Of a stretch of 64,000 nucleotides of DNA, positions 21,087 through 31,871 are shown in pieces (the first letter of the stretch is position 1; each line of letters starts with the position of its first letter). Both the position numbers and the translations under genes were made by a program. The DNA comes from Acidobacteriaceae bacterium (GTDB lineage Bacteria > Acidobacteriota > Terriglobia > Terriglobales > Acidobacteriaceae), in contig PLHQ01000120.1 of assembly GCA_003138975.1 (NCBI GenBank), forward strand, positions 1-64,000, written 5' to 3'. Under the pieces are notes generated by a model that was given only the letters and a program-made list of their open reading frames with translations, searched no databases and had not been told where the DNA came from.

Positions 21087-21881
21087 TTATTGCGCCTCCT
21101 TCGCGGTTGTGGCGACCGCGGAAGCATTCGCCCGCAGCGTCGCCGGTTCGCTGGCGTGCGAGTAGAGGCCGCCGTCTTTGCGGATGCGCCAGAAGTGGAT
21201 AGCAACGAAGAACATCGCCGTCAACGGAAGAATCATGCAGTGCAGCACATAAAAGCGCAGCAGCGCGTTGGCGTTGACCGCGTGCCCGCCGAGCAGCAGG
21301 AAATGAATCTTGTCGCCCATGACCGGGACCGCAGACGCGATATTCGATCCGACCGTAATTGCCCAGTAGGCCAGTTGGTCCCAGGGAAGCAAGTAGCCGG
21401 TGTAGCTGAGCAGCAGCGTCATTAGCAAAAGCACCACACCAATCACCCAGTTGAACTCGCGTGGAGTGCGGTAAGCGCCGCGATAAAAAACCTTGAACAT
21501 ATGCGCAAAGACCAGGAAAACCATGGCGTGCGCCGACCAGCGATGCAAATTGCGCAGAAACAGTCCGGACGAGACCACGAACTGCAAATCCTTCGTGTCG
21601 GCGTAAGCCTGCGGCGCGGATGGGTGATAGTAGAGCATCAAAGGGATTCCGGTCGCGACCAAAATAAGAAAAGTTCCCAGCGTCAGCGTGCCCAAATACC
21701 AAGTCCCGCTAAAGCTGAGCATCCGCGTGCGCACCTTGGTGGAGAACAGGTGGAGGAACACGTTCTGCTGGATGGCCAGCGCGCGATGGAGTGTGCTTGA
21801 ACCGGCGCCGCTGCGGAAGATCGAGCGCCACACCCGCGTGCCCCGCAAATCTTCGAAGTACTGGTCGAATGTTTTCGCCAT
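21087..21881 (-). CDS. Cytochrome b/b6 N-terminal domain
   Basis: Start [11 protein letters not shown] at 21881; [43 protein letters not shown]. Confidence 0.92.
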   Translation of the reverse strand: MAKTFDQYFEDLRGTRVWRSIFRSGAGSSTLHRALAIQQNVFLHLFSTKVRTRMLSFSGTWYLGTLTLGTFLILVATGIPLMLYYHPSAPQAYADTKDLQFVVSSGLFLRNLHRWSAHAMVFLVFAHMFKVFYRGAYRTPREFNWVIGVVLLLMTLLLSYTGYLLPWDQLAYWAITVGSNIASAVPVMGDKIHFLLLGGHAVNANALLRFYVLHCMILPLTAMFFVAIHFWRIRKDGGLYSHASEPATLRANASAVATTAKEAQ

Positions 21882-21883
21882 GC

Positions 21884-22384
21884 TCAGACCCTCAAGAAGG
21901 AATCCCGCTGCAGCGGAGGAACGTCGGTGGAGCGGTCCACCAGAAGATCTCCGTCGTCGTTGAGCCAGACGCGCTTCCACGGCAGGGGCCTGGGTGCGGG
22001 GCCTTCAATCTTGACCCCGTAGCGCGTGAACTTGCTGCCATGGCACGGGCAGGCGATGATGCCCAGTTCCGGTTTCCATGCCGTGAGGCAGCCCAGATGC
22101 GTGCACACCGCGCTCAGCGCGAAGTAACCCTCCTGTGAATGGATGAGGTAGATACCGGTATTAACGTCGAGGGTGACCGAATCGAGCGGATAACGGTCCG
22201 GGTTGCCTGCGTTGACGATCGGCGAAGGCTCGTAGAGCACATTCGGCGATAGAAATTGATAGGCGAAGGCGGCCGTACCCGCGGCAGCGATACTCAAGGA
22301 GCCCAGTCCCAGCTTCGCGAAGAATTGCCTGCGGTCGACGTTGTCGTTCGGTAAAACAGGGGTCGTCTTGTTTTCCTCTGCCAT
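21884..22384 (-). CDS. Rieske [2Fe-2S] subunit
   Basis: 166 aa; CTHLGC and CPCHGSKF motifs, N-terminal TM. Confidence 0.95.
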   Translation of the reverse strand: MAEENKTTPVLPNDNVDRRQFFAKLGLGSLSIAAAGTAAFAYQFLSPNVLYEPSPIVNAGNPDRYPLDSVTLDVNTGIYLIHSQEGYFALSAVCTHLGCLTAWKPELGIIACPCHGSKFTRYGVKIEGPAPRPLPWKRVWLNDDGDLLVDRSTDVPPLQRDSFLRV

Positions 22385-22386
22385 AG

Positions 22387-24369
22387 CTACCTCGAGGTTC
22401 CTGCTGTTGCCGCCGGCGTCCGCAGACCGGCACCGATCGCCTCCACGGAGATCAAACCTGTTGGTTCCGCGGGAAGCAGGTTGTACGACTCCATGGTGAT
22501 CGTGCCGACCGGACAGCGCATGGCGCAGAGGCCGCAGCGGATGCAGCGCGTCTCATCCTTCAGCATGGCGGCACCGGTTACGATGCCCAGTTCATCGGCC
22601 GCTACTTCGTCGAATTCCACGCCGAAGCATTCCTGGTTGTCGCGGATGTACTGCACAGTCTGGGGTTCGAAATCGATGCGATCGAGCGAAACCAGCTCCA
22701 GACATTTCTCCGGACAAACATCCACGCAGCCCCCGCACAGAATGCACATGCTCCCGTCTTCCGGCGTGCCTTCGAAAATCGTGTTCACCCAGCAGTGCAG
22801 GCAGCGTTGCGCTTCCGCTATCGCTTCAGGAGCGTCGTAGCCAACTTCCACTTCAGTTACGCCGGTCCTTCGCTCGAGGGGAAGCATCGGCACCGGCTGG
22901 CGGTTGATGTCCAGATAGTCCAGCGGCATGCTGTGCCGCTTTAATACTTCGACTTCGATGATGGGCTCGGGATGTTTATTTTTGCGGAGGTATTCGTCGA
23001 TTCCGACCGAGGCGCGTTTGCCATCGCCTACGCTGTCGATAATCAGGCGTGGGCCGAAGACGCAATCGCCGCCGGCGAAGATTCCAGCAGCCGAAGTCAT
23101 CAGCGTTTCTGGATTGACGGCGATCAGGCCGCGGGGAGAGAGTTCGATCTTATCTTCGAGCGTGAGGAAGTCGAGGCGCGGGGCCTGGCCGATGGCCATG
23201 ATGACGGTGTCGCACTCGATCTGGCTTTCGCTGCCCTCGAAGAACGCCGGATTGAAGCGTTTGTTCTGATCGAAAACCCATTTTGTTTTGAGCGTTTCGA
23301 GTGCAATCACCTTGCCATCTTTGCCCACCATCCGTTTGGGGCCAAGACCCGGGTGCATGCGGATGCCTTCTTGTTCGGCTTCCTCAATCTCTTCAAGGGC
23401 GGCTGGCATTTCTTCGCGGCGCTCCAGGCAGACGAGATTCACCTCGCGAGCGCCCATGCGCAGGGCGGAAAGAGAAATGTCGACCATCTCTCGCGTCGCG
23501 ACGGCGGTCATGTTTTCCGCGGAAGGCTCCGCATCCTGTACTCCGCCAGCATGTTGACGCACTACTTCGCGAGCAGCGGAGCGCGCCACGTCCATGGCCA
23601 CGTTGCCGCCCCCGATCACGATCACTTTCTTGCCAATTGTAAATTTGTAGCCGAGGTTTACATTGAGCAGAAAGTCGATGCCCTTGTGTACGCCATCGAG
23701 ATCGACTCCGGGAATGCTGAGATCGCGGCTGCGATGCGCGCCCACAGCGATGAGCACGGCGTCAAATCCCTGGCGGCGCAGATCGGAGATCGTAAAGTCG
23801 CGGCCAGCCGCGTGATTCAACTTCAGAGTGATGTCGCCAGTTTCAAGGATCTCGCGCACTTGCGCTTCGACCACATCGCGCGGCAGGCGATATTCGGGGA
23901 TTCCAAGGTACAGCATTCCGCCCGCCACCGGCGCGGCTTCGAAAATCGTCACCCCGTATCCCATGAGTGCAAGATCGTGCGCGGCCGACAGTCCCACCGG
24001 GCCGCCACCGACCACGGCCACCTTGTAAGGAAGCTTCTTCTGTCCCCGCCCTTCATTGACGTGAATGGGATGTTTCGACTCAGGCCCGAACTGCTCGGTG
24101 AGAAAACGCTTGAGAGCGCGAATGGAAATGGGCCGGTCAATCTCGCCCCGGCGGCAGGCGGTTTCGCACGGATGTGCACACACTCTCCCGCAGATGCTGG
24201 CGAGCGGATTGGGGTCGCGCGCAATGCGATAAGCCTCTTCGAAGCGGCCCTCGGCAATCAGGCCGACATAGCGTCCGGCGTTGGTGTGCGCTGGACACGC
24301 CATCATGCAAGGGAAGTTCGTATTCAGCCAATCCCCGTCCACCTTTTTGTTCTTGTATCGCTTCAGCAT
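22387..24369 (-). CDS. GltD-like FAD/NAD(P) oxidoreductase with [4Fe-4S] ferredoxin domains
   Basis: 660 aa; CGRVCAHPCETAC, two dinucleotide-binding motifs (VVGGGPVGLSAAHDL; VIGGGNVAMDVARS), C-terminal CxxCxxC clusters. Confidence 0.9.
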   Translation of the reverse strand: MLKRYKNKKVDGDWLNTNFPCMMACPAHTNAGRYVGLIAEGRFEEAYRIARDPNPLASICGRVCAHPCETACRRGEIDRPISIRALKRFLTEQFGPESKHPIHVNEGRGQKKLPYKVAVVGGGPVGLSAAHDLALMGYGVTIFEAAPVAGGMLYLGIPEYRLPRDVVEAQVREILETGDITLKLNHAAGRDFTISDLRRQGFDAVLIAVGAHRSRDLSIPGVDLDGVHKGIDFLLNVNLGYKFTIGKKVIVIGGGNVAMDVARSAAREVVRQHAGGVQDAEPSAENMTAVATREMVDISLSALRMGAREVNLVCLERREEMPAALEEIEEAEQEGIRMHPGLGPKRMVGKDGKVIALETLKTKWVFDQNKRFNPAFFEGSESQIECDTVIMAIGQAPRLDFLTLEDKIELSPRGLIAVNPETLMTSAAGIFAGGDCVFGPRLIIDSVGDGKRASVGIDEYLRKNKHPEPIIEVEVLKRHSMPLDYLDINRQPVPMLPLERRTGVTEVEVGYDAPEAIAEAQRCLHCWVNTIFEGTPEDGSMCILCGGCVDVCPEKCLELVSLDRIDFEPQTVQYIRDNQECFGVEFDEVAADELGIVTGAAMLKDETRCIRCGLCAMRCPVGTITMESYNLLPAEPTGLISVEAIGAGLRTPAATAGTSR

Positions 24370-24447
24370 GATTGGCGATTCGTACAGTTCTTACAGAAAG
24401 TTTGTACGCGAACGAATTGAAGAACGGAGGTCTGAGGCCACCCTCCC

Positions 24448-25047
24448 TCAGTGACCTACGGTGGCTAATTTGATCAACGTGAAATCCGCCGTGGTAGCGC
24501 CCGAAACAGTGACCGGTTTGGACTGGCCCTTCGCACCTTCATTCCATGCGGTCACGGTGTAACTCCCATCGGGGACATTCTCGATTTTGTAGGTCCCGGA
24601 TTTGTCGGTTTGTGCGAAGTAGGGAGTCGGCGAGACAATGATGTGCGCCTCCATCTCAGGATGCACGTAGCACATCAACGGAATCGCGCCGGGATTATCG
24701 AATTTGAATTCGCGCTTTTCTCCCTTCGGCCAAGTGCCCATGTTGTGTGCCAACCTCTTGTTGCCTCCGACCGAACTCCACGCGACGTTATGCGCAACGG
24801 TGTCGCTGTTCTGGAAGTCCACGGTGGTACCTTGCTGCACAACGAGAACGCTCGGTTGAAATAAAAGATTCTTCTGATCCATCAGGGCGTGCGCGGTGGG
24901 CGCTGGAAAGGTTTTCCCGGGAATGGCTTCAATGTAGACTACCGATTCACCGGAAACACCTGACACTTTGCCGCTGATCGTGCCAGCATTCGCCGCGGCG
25001 GTAAAGGTCAAGGTCACAACGAGTGCCACTAGTACTTTCCGCTTCAT
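24448..25047 (-). CDS. Secreted plastocyanin-like copper protein with C-terminal carboxypeptidase-regulatory-like domain
   Basis: Start MKRKVLVALV at 25047; signal peptide; VAHNV ... CYVHPEM copper-ligand pattern; KSGTYKIENVPDGSYTVTAWNEG. Confidence 0.8.
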   Translation of the reverse strand: MKRKVLVALVVTLTFTAAANAGTISGKVSGVSGESVVYIEAIPGKTFPAPTAHALMDQKNLLFQPSVLVVQQGTTVDFQNSDTVAHNVAWSSVGGNKRLAHNMGTWPKGEKREFKFDNPGAIPLMCYVHPEMEAHIIVSPTPYFAQTDKSGTYKIENVPDGSYTVTAWNEGAKGQSKPVTVSGATTADFTLIKLATVGH

Positions 25048-25184
25048 GATTTCTCCTCGCAATGACGTTTTGTCTGTTGTCACCCAGTTCAATGCGTGAC
25101 CAGTGGATCCGAGCATATTGCCATGGCAACGGCTCTACCCCACATGTGAGTTTCAAGGACTCTATCATTTTGTCAAGTGTGGGC

Positions 25185-25200
25185 TGTGACCGTGATCACA
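25185..25200. promoter_or_regulatory. CRP/FNR-family binding site candidate
   Basis: TGTGACCGTGATCACA = exact TGTGA-N6-TCACA, 138 bp upstream of the copper-protein start that heads the Rieske/cyt b operon. Confidence 0.6.
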
Positions 25201-25503
25201 CCTGAATGTGATCATGGGCAACAAGCTCTGTCGCCAGCTTGGGTTCGCTATAAATGTCGTATGGGCTGATATTGATCGACCGCGCTTGATTTAATGGCGA
25301 ATCCAGCTCGAACTGGCCCACACGTACGAGGACTTCGTCGAGGCGCTGCCGAATTGAGGTAAAAGCAACACCATCCGAGGTCCCGGGCAAATGCTCTGGG
25401 CGGGTCTTTTTTCTGCAAGCCCTCACTGTCGCCATTCAGAGGTACCTTCTGGATCTTCAAATTAGCTTGACAAATCCCAGGCATGGTAAGTATAAGATCG
25501 AAA

Positions 25504-25516
25504 TCGAAAGAAATCG
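25504..25516 (+). promoter_or_regulatory. Candidate DeoR-family operator motif
   Basis: tcgaaagaaatcg upstream of the TonB/Oar receptor, within gatcgaaatcgaaagaaatcgtaagcg. Confidence 0.35.
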
Positions 25517-25578
25517 TAAGCGACCCGTAACCAGCCGTAAATCGGACGTACAGAATACGATCACATGCGGAGGGCGCC

Positions 25579-28500
25579 ATGCGACTGGCCACCCCAGTTC
25601 TTTCCCGGCTTTTGGCAGCATCCTTATTGGCAGCCTGTTCTCTGTTCGTGGCAGCTCAGGGCAGCTACCGGGCGCAACTCCGAGGCGTGGTTTCCGATGC
25701 CGCTGGCGCCGTGATGACGAACGTCACGGTCACCATCACTGAGACCGGTACTGGCATCGCCACTCACACCCGCACCGACGATAAGGGCGAATACTTTTTT
25801 ACCGGACTGCGTCCCTCTACCTATTCGGTGAAAGCCGAGGCCCCCGGATTCCGCACCACGGAGCGCACGAACGTGGTTCTTGCAGTCGACCAGGAATCGT
25901 CGCTGAACTTCAAAATGCAACTGGCGGGCGTATCCACTTCCGTGGAAGTCACAACCACCGCGCCGCTGCTCGATACGGGCAACGCAACACTGGGCACGGA
26001 CGTCACCAGTGAGTACGTGAAGGAACTGCCTCTATTGAACCGCGACTTCTTCGGCTTAACCTTCCTGTCCGGAGGGGTGACGGAGGTGGCCGGGTCAGGC
26101 ACCCAGGACAACTATCCCTCGGGAACGAATTTCGTTTCCAACGGACAGCGCAATGCGACCGCCGAGGTACGGATAGACGGCGCCCTGATCAGTGCGCCGG
26201 AACAAGGCGAGGGCGGAAACTCAAATGTCTACTACGAACCGTTGGTCGAAGGAGTGCAGGAATTCAAAGTTCAGAACAACAGCTTTTCGGCGGAATTCGG
26301 TAACAACGGCGGCACCGTGGTCAACATGGTGCTGAAGAGCGGCACCAACGCCTTCCATGGCAGCGGCTGGTACTTCCTCCAGCGCTCGCAACTGGCCGCG
26401 CGTGATTTCTTCAATCCTGCTCCCAATCCCAAACCGGATAGCAAGCGCGACCAGGGAGGGTTTACCATCGGCGGCCCCATCCGAAAGAATCGCACCTTCT
26501 TCTTCGCCGATTTTGAAAAAGTGCGCAGCAATAGCGCGTTCAGCAGTCTCGCAACCGTACCAACTACCGCAGAGCGAAATGGGGATTTCTCGGCGACGGC
26601 TACCAATATTTACGACCCCACACTGCCTTTAGTCGCCTGTGCCTCCGGTTCCTGCAGGCCGCAGGTGCAGTACCAGGGCAACCCGAACATAATTCCCCCA
26701 GGCGAAATCGATCCTATCGGCAAGGGCATTCTCAATCTTTATCCGCAACCCAATTTGCCGGGCGAATTTGATAACTACATTTTTAGTGGCACGGCGGATG
26801 CCCCGGATTATCAGTTCGATATCAAAGTTGATCACCAGATCAATGACCGGAACCACATCAGCGGACGCTACAGCCGCGGTTCGTCGAATTACTACACTCC
26901 CATGATTTTCGGCGACAGCTTCGACAATAACGGATCGGGAGATGGTTTCGCGGGCAGCCCCACGCTGGCACAGAATGGTTCGATCGAATATTCAAGGACG
27001 GTGAATTCCCGCATCGTGTGGACGAGCCACTTCGCGATTGACCGGGTACACGAACTAGGGACCTCATCGATTCCTTCGATTTCCAGCTTCAATGCTACGT
27101 TGCCTTCTGGTTTCTCCCTGCCAGCCGTGTTGCAGCAGGCCAACGGAATAGATCGGATGCCGGCGTTTTACATGTCCTCTGGCGGTCAAACTGCGCCCTG
27201 GACCGACCTTTACGATCAATGCTGCATCAACACCACCTTCGCACATACGCTCTACAGTTATTCTTCTCAGGTCGTGATCTCGAGAGGCTCGCACCTGATG
27301 AAGTTTGGCGGCGAGCAGAGACTTTTCTATAACAACTTCTTTCAGCCCTCGGATCCAACCGGCGTCTTCAACTTTACCGACTACGTGACCTCCCCGACTC
27401 CGAACAGCGACGTGGACGCGAACGGCAATGCAACCGGAAATCCTTTTGCCAGCACCCTTTTTGGATACGCCGACAATATCAATCCCTTTCCTGCCGAGCC
27501 GACTGCGCTCCAAGTTTTGCCGTCAGTCGCGAATCGATCGGCGGAGACCGGCTTCTACTTCCAGGACGACTGGAAAGTTACTTCCAAACTCACGCTCAAT
27601 CTTGGCCTGCGTTATGAATGGAGCACGCCCTATGACGAGCGCTACAACCGCATCCAGTTCAGCAATTTCACCGCGCCCACGGGAGTGAATTTGGATTTGA
27701 CCGCAGCCCAGTCCGCCCTGAGTTCTTACGGCATCAATTTTCCTTCCTCCGAGCAGTTAAACGGTACGACGGAGTTTCCCACCTCGAGCATGAGACACGT
27801 TCCCGTGTACCGTAACGATGTCGGTCCGCGATTGGGGTTTGCCTATACCTTCGGTTCAAAAACTGTCGTGCGCGGCGGCGCTGGCATCTACTTCGGTATG
27901 AGCCCGGCCACGAATTTTCAATATCCCGGAACCGCCTTCAGCAAGACGGCCTCGATGTTCTTTACCAACGATAATTTTGCGACCCAGTCCGCCACGCTGG
28001 AAAATCCGTTTCCTGCAGGCTTCACCGGGCCGCAGGGCAAACAGTATGGCCAGTTTGCCGAGTGGGGATACTCGAACAACAACGATCTTGGCACCACCGC
28101 GGCGCGCGATGCCGATCTCTACCAGTGGAATGTGGGAATCCAGCGCGAATTGCCCAGCCAGATCGTCCTGGGCGTCGACTATTCCGCGAACCGCAGTACC
28201 CACCTGCCGTGGGCTGGCACCAACAACCGAGACTTCATGTCTTCGGCGTTGCTGGCCCAAATCTCGGCTGCCGTCACCCCCACCGATCCGACTTGCCAGG
28301 CCGATAGTTGCGTCACTAGCTTTCTCCAGAATCCGGTAACGAATCCGTTCCAGCCGATGTTCACCCAGCCGTGCGCCCCTACCCCTACTTCTCCCTGCTT
28401 CAATGAGCCCGATTCGCTCTACAGCACTGGGCAAATCCCGTTGGGATATCTGCTCAATCGTTACCCTCAGTTTACGGGAGATTTTGAAGGCCTGATGCTG

Positions 28501-29313
28501 GAGGAAGCGTCATCCTGGTACAACTCGATGCAGATCCGCTTCCAGAAGCGAACCACGCACCATGTCAGTTTCGAGGGCAACTACACCGTCTCCAAGTTGA
28601 CCGATAATTCTTCCGCAGGCCGAAATAATTGGGTCGGATCGCTGGCGAACGGACTTCCGCAACAATTCGACCGGCTGAATTTGGAACATAGTATCAGCGC
28701 CAATGACGCACCCCAGCGCCTGGCGGCCGCGGTGGTTGTCACTTTGCCCGTGGGCCGCAATGAATGGATTGGCGGAGGTATGAATCGTGGACTCGATGCT
28801 GTCGTGGGAGGCTGGTCGATCGCCACCCTCGTCACGGAACAATCAGGTCAACCGATCGCGATCGGCATGAGCAATCCGCGGCTCGCCAATGGCAGCCAGC
28901 GTCCTAACGTCGTCTGTTCCCAACTCAAAACCGGTCTCAGCATGAAAGATGTTGCCACGAATTGGGAGGCGAACTCGGCAGCCGAAGGAAACGGGAACCC
29001 GCCGGTTGCCCCGTTTATCAATTCCAACTGCTTCGCCGATCCTGGCGATCAGAATCCGGGCAACGCTCCACGCTATTTTCCCGGCCTGCGAGTCAACGGC
29101 ATCCATAACTTCGATATGAATCTTTACAAGTCATTCATACCGAAAGAGGGAATGACCATCGATCTCAGAGCCGAGGTTTTCAATCTGCTGAATCATCCGC
29201 GCTTTGCCCAGCCCGTTTCCGCCTTTGGAGATCCGGCTTTCGGCACGATTACTTCTGACGCGAATGGTTACTTACCCCGGTACTTCCAGTTCGGATTGAG
29301 ATTCGAGTTCTAG
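25579..29313 (+). CDS. Oar-like/TonB-dependent receptor with carboxypeptidase-regulatory N-terminal domain
   Basis: 1244 aa; signal peptide; AQLRGVVSDAAGAVMTNVTVTITETGTG; plug-like and barrel motifs; terminal aromatic LRFEF. Confidence 0.9.
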   Translation: MRLATPVLSRLLAASLLAACSLFVAAQGSYRAQLRGVVSDAAGAVMTNVTVTITETGTGIATHTRTDDKGEYFFTGLRPSTYSVKAEAPGFRTTERTNVVLAVDQESSLNFKMQLAGVSTSVEVTTTAPLLDTGNATLGTDVTSEYVKELPLLNRDFFGLTFLSGGVTEVAGSGTQDNYPSGTNFVSNGQRNATAEVRIDGALISAPEQGEGGNSNVYYEPLVEGVQEFKVQNNSFSAEFGNNGGTVVNMVLKSGTNAFHGSGWYFLQRSQLAARDFFNPAPNPKPDSKRDQGGFTIGGPIRKNRTFFFADFEKVRSNSAFSSLATVPTTAERNGDFSATATNIYDPTLPLVACASGSCRPQVQYQGNPNIIPPGEIDPIGKGILNLYPQPNLPGEFDNYIFSGTADAPDYQFDIKVDHQINDRNHISGRYSRGSSNYYTPMIFGDSFDNNGSGDGFAGSPTLAQNGSIEYSRTVNSRIVWTSHFAIDRVHELGTSSIPSISSFNATLPSGFSLPAVLQQANGIDRMPAFYMSSGGQTAPWTDLYDQCCINTTFAHTLYSYSSQVVISRGSHLMKFGGEQRLFYNNFFQPSDPTGVFNFTDYVTSPTPNSDVDANGNATGNPFASTLFGYADNINPFPAEPTALQVLPSVANRSAETGFYFQDDWKVTSKLTLNLGLRYEWSTPYDERYNRIQFSNFTAPTGVNLDLTAAQSALSSYGINFPSSEQLNGTTEFPTSSMRHVPVYRNDVGPRLGFAYTFGSKTVVRGGAGIYFGMSPATNFQYPGTAFSKTASMFFTNDNFATQSATLENPFPAGFTGPQGKQYGQFAEWGYSNNNDLGTTAARDADLYQWNVGIQRELPSQIVLGVDYSANRSTHLPWAGTNNRDFMSSALLAQISAAVTPTDPTCQADSCVTSFLQNPVTNPFQPMFTQPCAPTPTSPCFNEPDSLYSTGQIPLGYLLNRYPQFTGDFEGLMLEEASSWYNSMQIRFQKRTTHHVSFEGNYTVSKLTDNSSAGRNNWVGSLANGLPQQFDRLNLEHSISANDAPQRLAAAVVVTLPVGRNEWIGGGMNRGLDAVVGGWSIATLVTEQSGQPIAIGMSNPRLANGSQRPNVVCSQLKTGLSMKDVATNWEANSAAEGNGNPPVAPFINSNCFADPGDQNPGNAPRYFPGLRVNGIHNFDMNLYKSFIPKEGMTIDLRAEVFNLLNHPRFAQPVSAFGDPAFGTITSDANGYLPRYFQFGLRFEF

Positions 29314-29359
29314 AATCTAGGGTGTTTACTGCCCTGTATTGACACGCATGGAAGGCTTC

Positions 29360-31867
29360 TCACGGTTTTTCCTGGAAGCGCTGATAAAGCTCAGGCCGGA
29401 AAATTGTATCGATCGTTCCCGTAACCGCGACCGGGAAATCCTTTTCGAAGGGCACGCCTTCGATCCCGTCCACAGTCAAGTGAACCTTGTAACGGGCCGC
29501 GTGAGTATACGTGTGCGTTACGGCCATCCCGTCGGTGCGGGTTCCATCGCCGAAGTCCCAGTGACAGGCGAGTGCGGGTACCTGATCTCCCGAAGCTTGC
29601 GCCGAAAAGGGCACGGGCTGGCCGACTTCCATCTTCTCGGGAATCTCCACCCTTACAACCGGAGTCGCTGCGGGAATGGAGGTGTCGAGGATTTTTACGA
29701 TTCGGACGGACTGCGGAGCCAAGGTGAGAGAGAGAGAATTTACATTCTCAGCTATGGGCGCGCCCGTTGTGAAAACGTCGAGCACTTGATTATGACTCGT
29801 CCCTAGCCGGAGATCGAAAAGCGTGAACTCATGCTTCCGTTCTTTTTCCGTCCAGTTGAAGACGGCCAGAATCGATTGGCGCTTGCTCTCTCGCAGCAGA
29901 AAGATGCTGGGCATTTCATCCTCGGGGGCGTAGCTCATCAGGTCCAGAGGCGTTGCGGCGCGTCCATATCGAGCCATGTTGAGGAGATCACGATTCTGGA
30001 CCAGAACCATCCGGTCGGCGTCCGCAAACAGAGTGGGCAGATCGTCGCCAATCTCATACAGGCCGCCAGAGATCGCTGATAGAGCAATTGAAACCTTTGC
30101 TTCTTCGAATGTTAGCGGCCGCTGTGCGCCATGATTCTGGCTTTCGGCAATGATCTGCCGGGATATCGTAAAAGCGTCGGGATCGGCGATGAAGAAATTC
30201 CGGTTCATGTAATAGCGGGATGCGACGCCGGGAGCCGCGTTGCGGCTGGCTTCGAACGAATGCCCCGTGTCGCACGAAATGCGGCCGATATCGACGATGC
30301 CGACCGGATTCAGCATTACACTACCGTCCTTGTCAAGAAGCACGCCGTCTCCGACCGCTTCGCGAATGGTCTGCAGTCCAATGCGCTGCGCCTCGAGCGC
30401 CGTAGTGTTGGGACGGTAGTAATAACCCTCAATGGCACTGTCGTCCATGAAATCGAGCTTGATGTAGCGAATCCCCCAATCCCTGGTCAGCGTTCGGTAG
30501 GTTTCACGCAAGTACTGCTGCGCTTCGGGATTTGTTGTATCGAGCACATAAAGTGGATCCAGATCGGTTTTGGTATCGGGAGCCTCGGTGACGAGGCCGG
30601 CATGGATCGGCTCTCCCTTGGCATTGTGCACCAACCAATCTTTGTGATTGGCATAAACCGACGAGCGCTCGGCGACCTCGAATGGCGCAGTCCAGATCCC
30701 CGGGGTGAGGCCGAGTCCACGGACCTGGTCTTCGAGTTTCTTCACCCCATGAGGGAATTTGTAGGAGACCGGCGAAGTATAGTCGCCGCGCGCGTACTGA
30801 TAGCCTTCGTCGATATGAAAGAAGTTGAATCCGTCATCTCTCAGGTGTGCGGCGAGGAACTCCGCGTTGGTGAGAGCTGCGCCTTCCGTTATACCGAAGT
30901 AGTAAGCCGTCCAGCTCCACCAGCCGATGGGCGTGGGTGCGCTCGTTCTTGAGTGATGAAGAGCGCGGATGACCTCGCCATAGGATTCGAGTTGAGTGTG
31001 ATAGTCAGACGACAGGCTGGCCATGACCCGCTCAGAAGCCAGAGTTTGGCCTGGATCGAGGGGCAGGCTGAGTTCGATTTGGTCTTCCTTGGGCGAATTC
31101 TTAAGCGAATTCTGTTTGGCCAGTTCGGTGGTTCCTGTGGAATCGACCTCGTAGCCCGCAACCCCCCCCAGCTTGTCATCCACATGGAGATGCAGGATGG
31201 TGAGCCATCGTTCAGAGGTGAGCGCTCCCAGAAACAGGCTCTGGCGGCTCTGCCGGTTGTAGATAAGTTGGCTGCCCACGGCCAGATGGAGGCCCTCGTT
31301 GGCTTGCGCGAGATCACGAATCTCCATGTCCGGCCGGTCTTCGCTGAAACTGTCGGACAGTACGCGGTCCGAGGATGGCGGGCCGTCGAGGTTCACGAAA
31401 GGATCCACAGCTTCGAGGACACGGATGCTTTGCACGGTAGTCGGCGCAGCGGTGCTATTTCGAACTTGTACTTCGATCTCCGCGAATGCGGGCCGTGAGT
31501 GCAGGCGGATCCGACAGATCAAATCCGGATCGCCGGACCTGCCGCTGTGCGTCGCGGTAAGCTGCGGGCCGGCGTCTAGATCGTCGGCGAAAGACGTGTC
31601 TTTCACCTCATGATGCGGGTAACTGTCGGAAGAAATCCAGCGATGGTTGACCTGGGCCGCCACACGGGCGGTGATGGCAACGCGCTGATTTTCCTTGGAT
31701 CGCAGGGTATAGGTATCGCCCTGGCGATTGATCTCGACCGCGAGCTGCGCATTTTCAATCTTGCCCGAGGCTAGAGCGCCTGCCGGCGAACTTCGGGCTT
31801 CTGCAAACGCAAGAGAGGATGCAACTAGAAATCCGAGAATCAGACGGCTCAGCGCTTCAAGGTGCAT
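29360..31867 (-). CDS. Alpha-galactosidase/melibiase-like glycoside hydrolase with C-terminal PKD domain
   Basis: Start MHLEALSRL at 31867; GWWSWTAYYFGITE, YIKLDFMD (nucleophile-type motif); PKD ACHWDFGDGTRTDGMAVTHTY. Confidence 0.82.
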   Translation of the reverse strand: MHLEALSRLILGFLVASSLAFAEARSSPAGALASGKIENAQLAVEINRQGDTYTLRSKENQRVAITARVAAQVNHRWISSDSYPHHEVKDTSFADDLDAGPQLTATHSGRSGDPDLICRIRLHSRPAFAEIEVQVRNSTAAPTTVQSIRVLEAVDPFVNLDGPPSSDRVLSDSFSEDRPDMEIRDLAQANEGLHLAVGSQLIYNRQSRQSLFLGALTSERWLTILHLHVDDKLGGVAGYEVDSTGTTELAKQNSLKNSPKEDQIELSLPLDPGQTLASERVMASLSSDYHTQLESYGEVIRALHHSRTSAPTPIGWWSWTAYYFGITEGAALTNAEFLAAHLRDDGFNFFHIDEGYQYARGDYTSPVSYKFPHGVKKLEDQVRGLGLTPGIWTAPFEVAERSSVYANHKDWLVHNAKGEPIHAGLVTEAPDTKTDLDPLYVLDTTNPEAQQYLRETYRTLTRDWGIRYIKLDFMDDSAIEGYYYRPNTTALEAQRIGLQTIREAVGDGVLLDKDGSVMLNPVGIVDIGRISCDTGHSFEASRNAAPGVASRYYMNRNFFIADPDAFTISRQIIAESQNHGAQRPLTFEEAKVSIALSAISGGLYEIGDDLPTLFADADRMVLVQNRDLLNMARYGRAATPLDLMSYAPEDEMPSIFLLRESKRQSILAVFNWTEKERKHEFTLFDLRLGTSHNQVLDVFTTGAPIAENVNSLSLTLAPQSVRIVKILDTSIPAATPVVRVEIPEKMEVGQPVPFSAQASGDQVPALACHWDFGDGTRTDGMAVTHTYTHAARYKVHLTVDGIEGVPFEKDFPVAVTGTIDTIFRPELYQRFQEKP

Positions 31868-31871
31868 GGAT

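Noticed and set aside
22972-24420. 482-aa plus-strand ORF
   Set aside because: Antisense to the well-supported GltD-like gene; no recognisable motifs.
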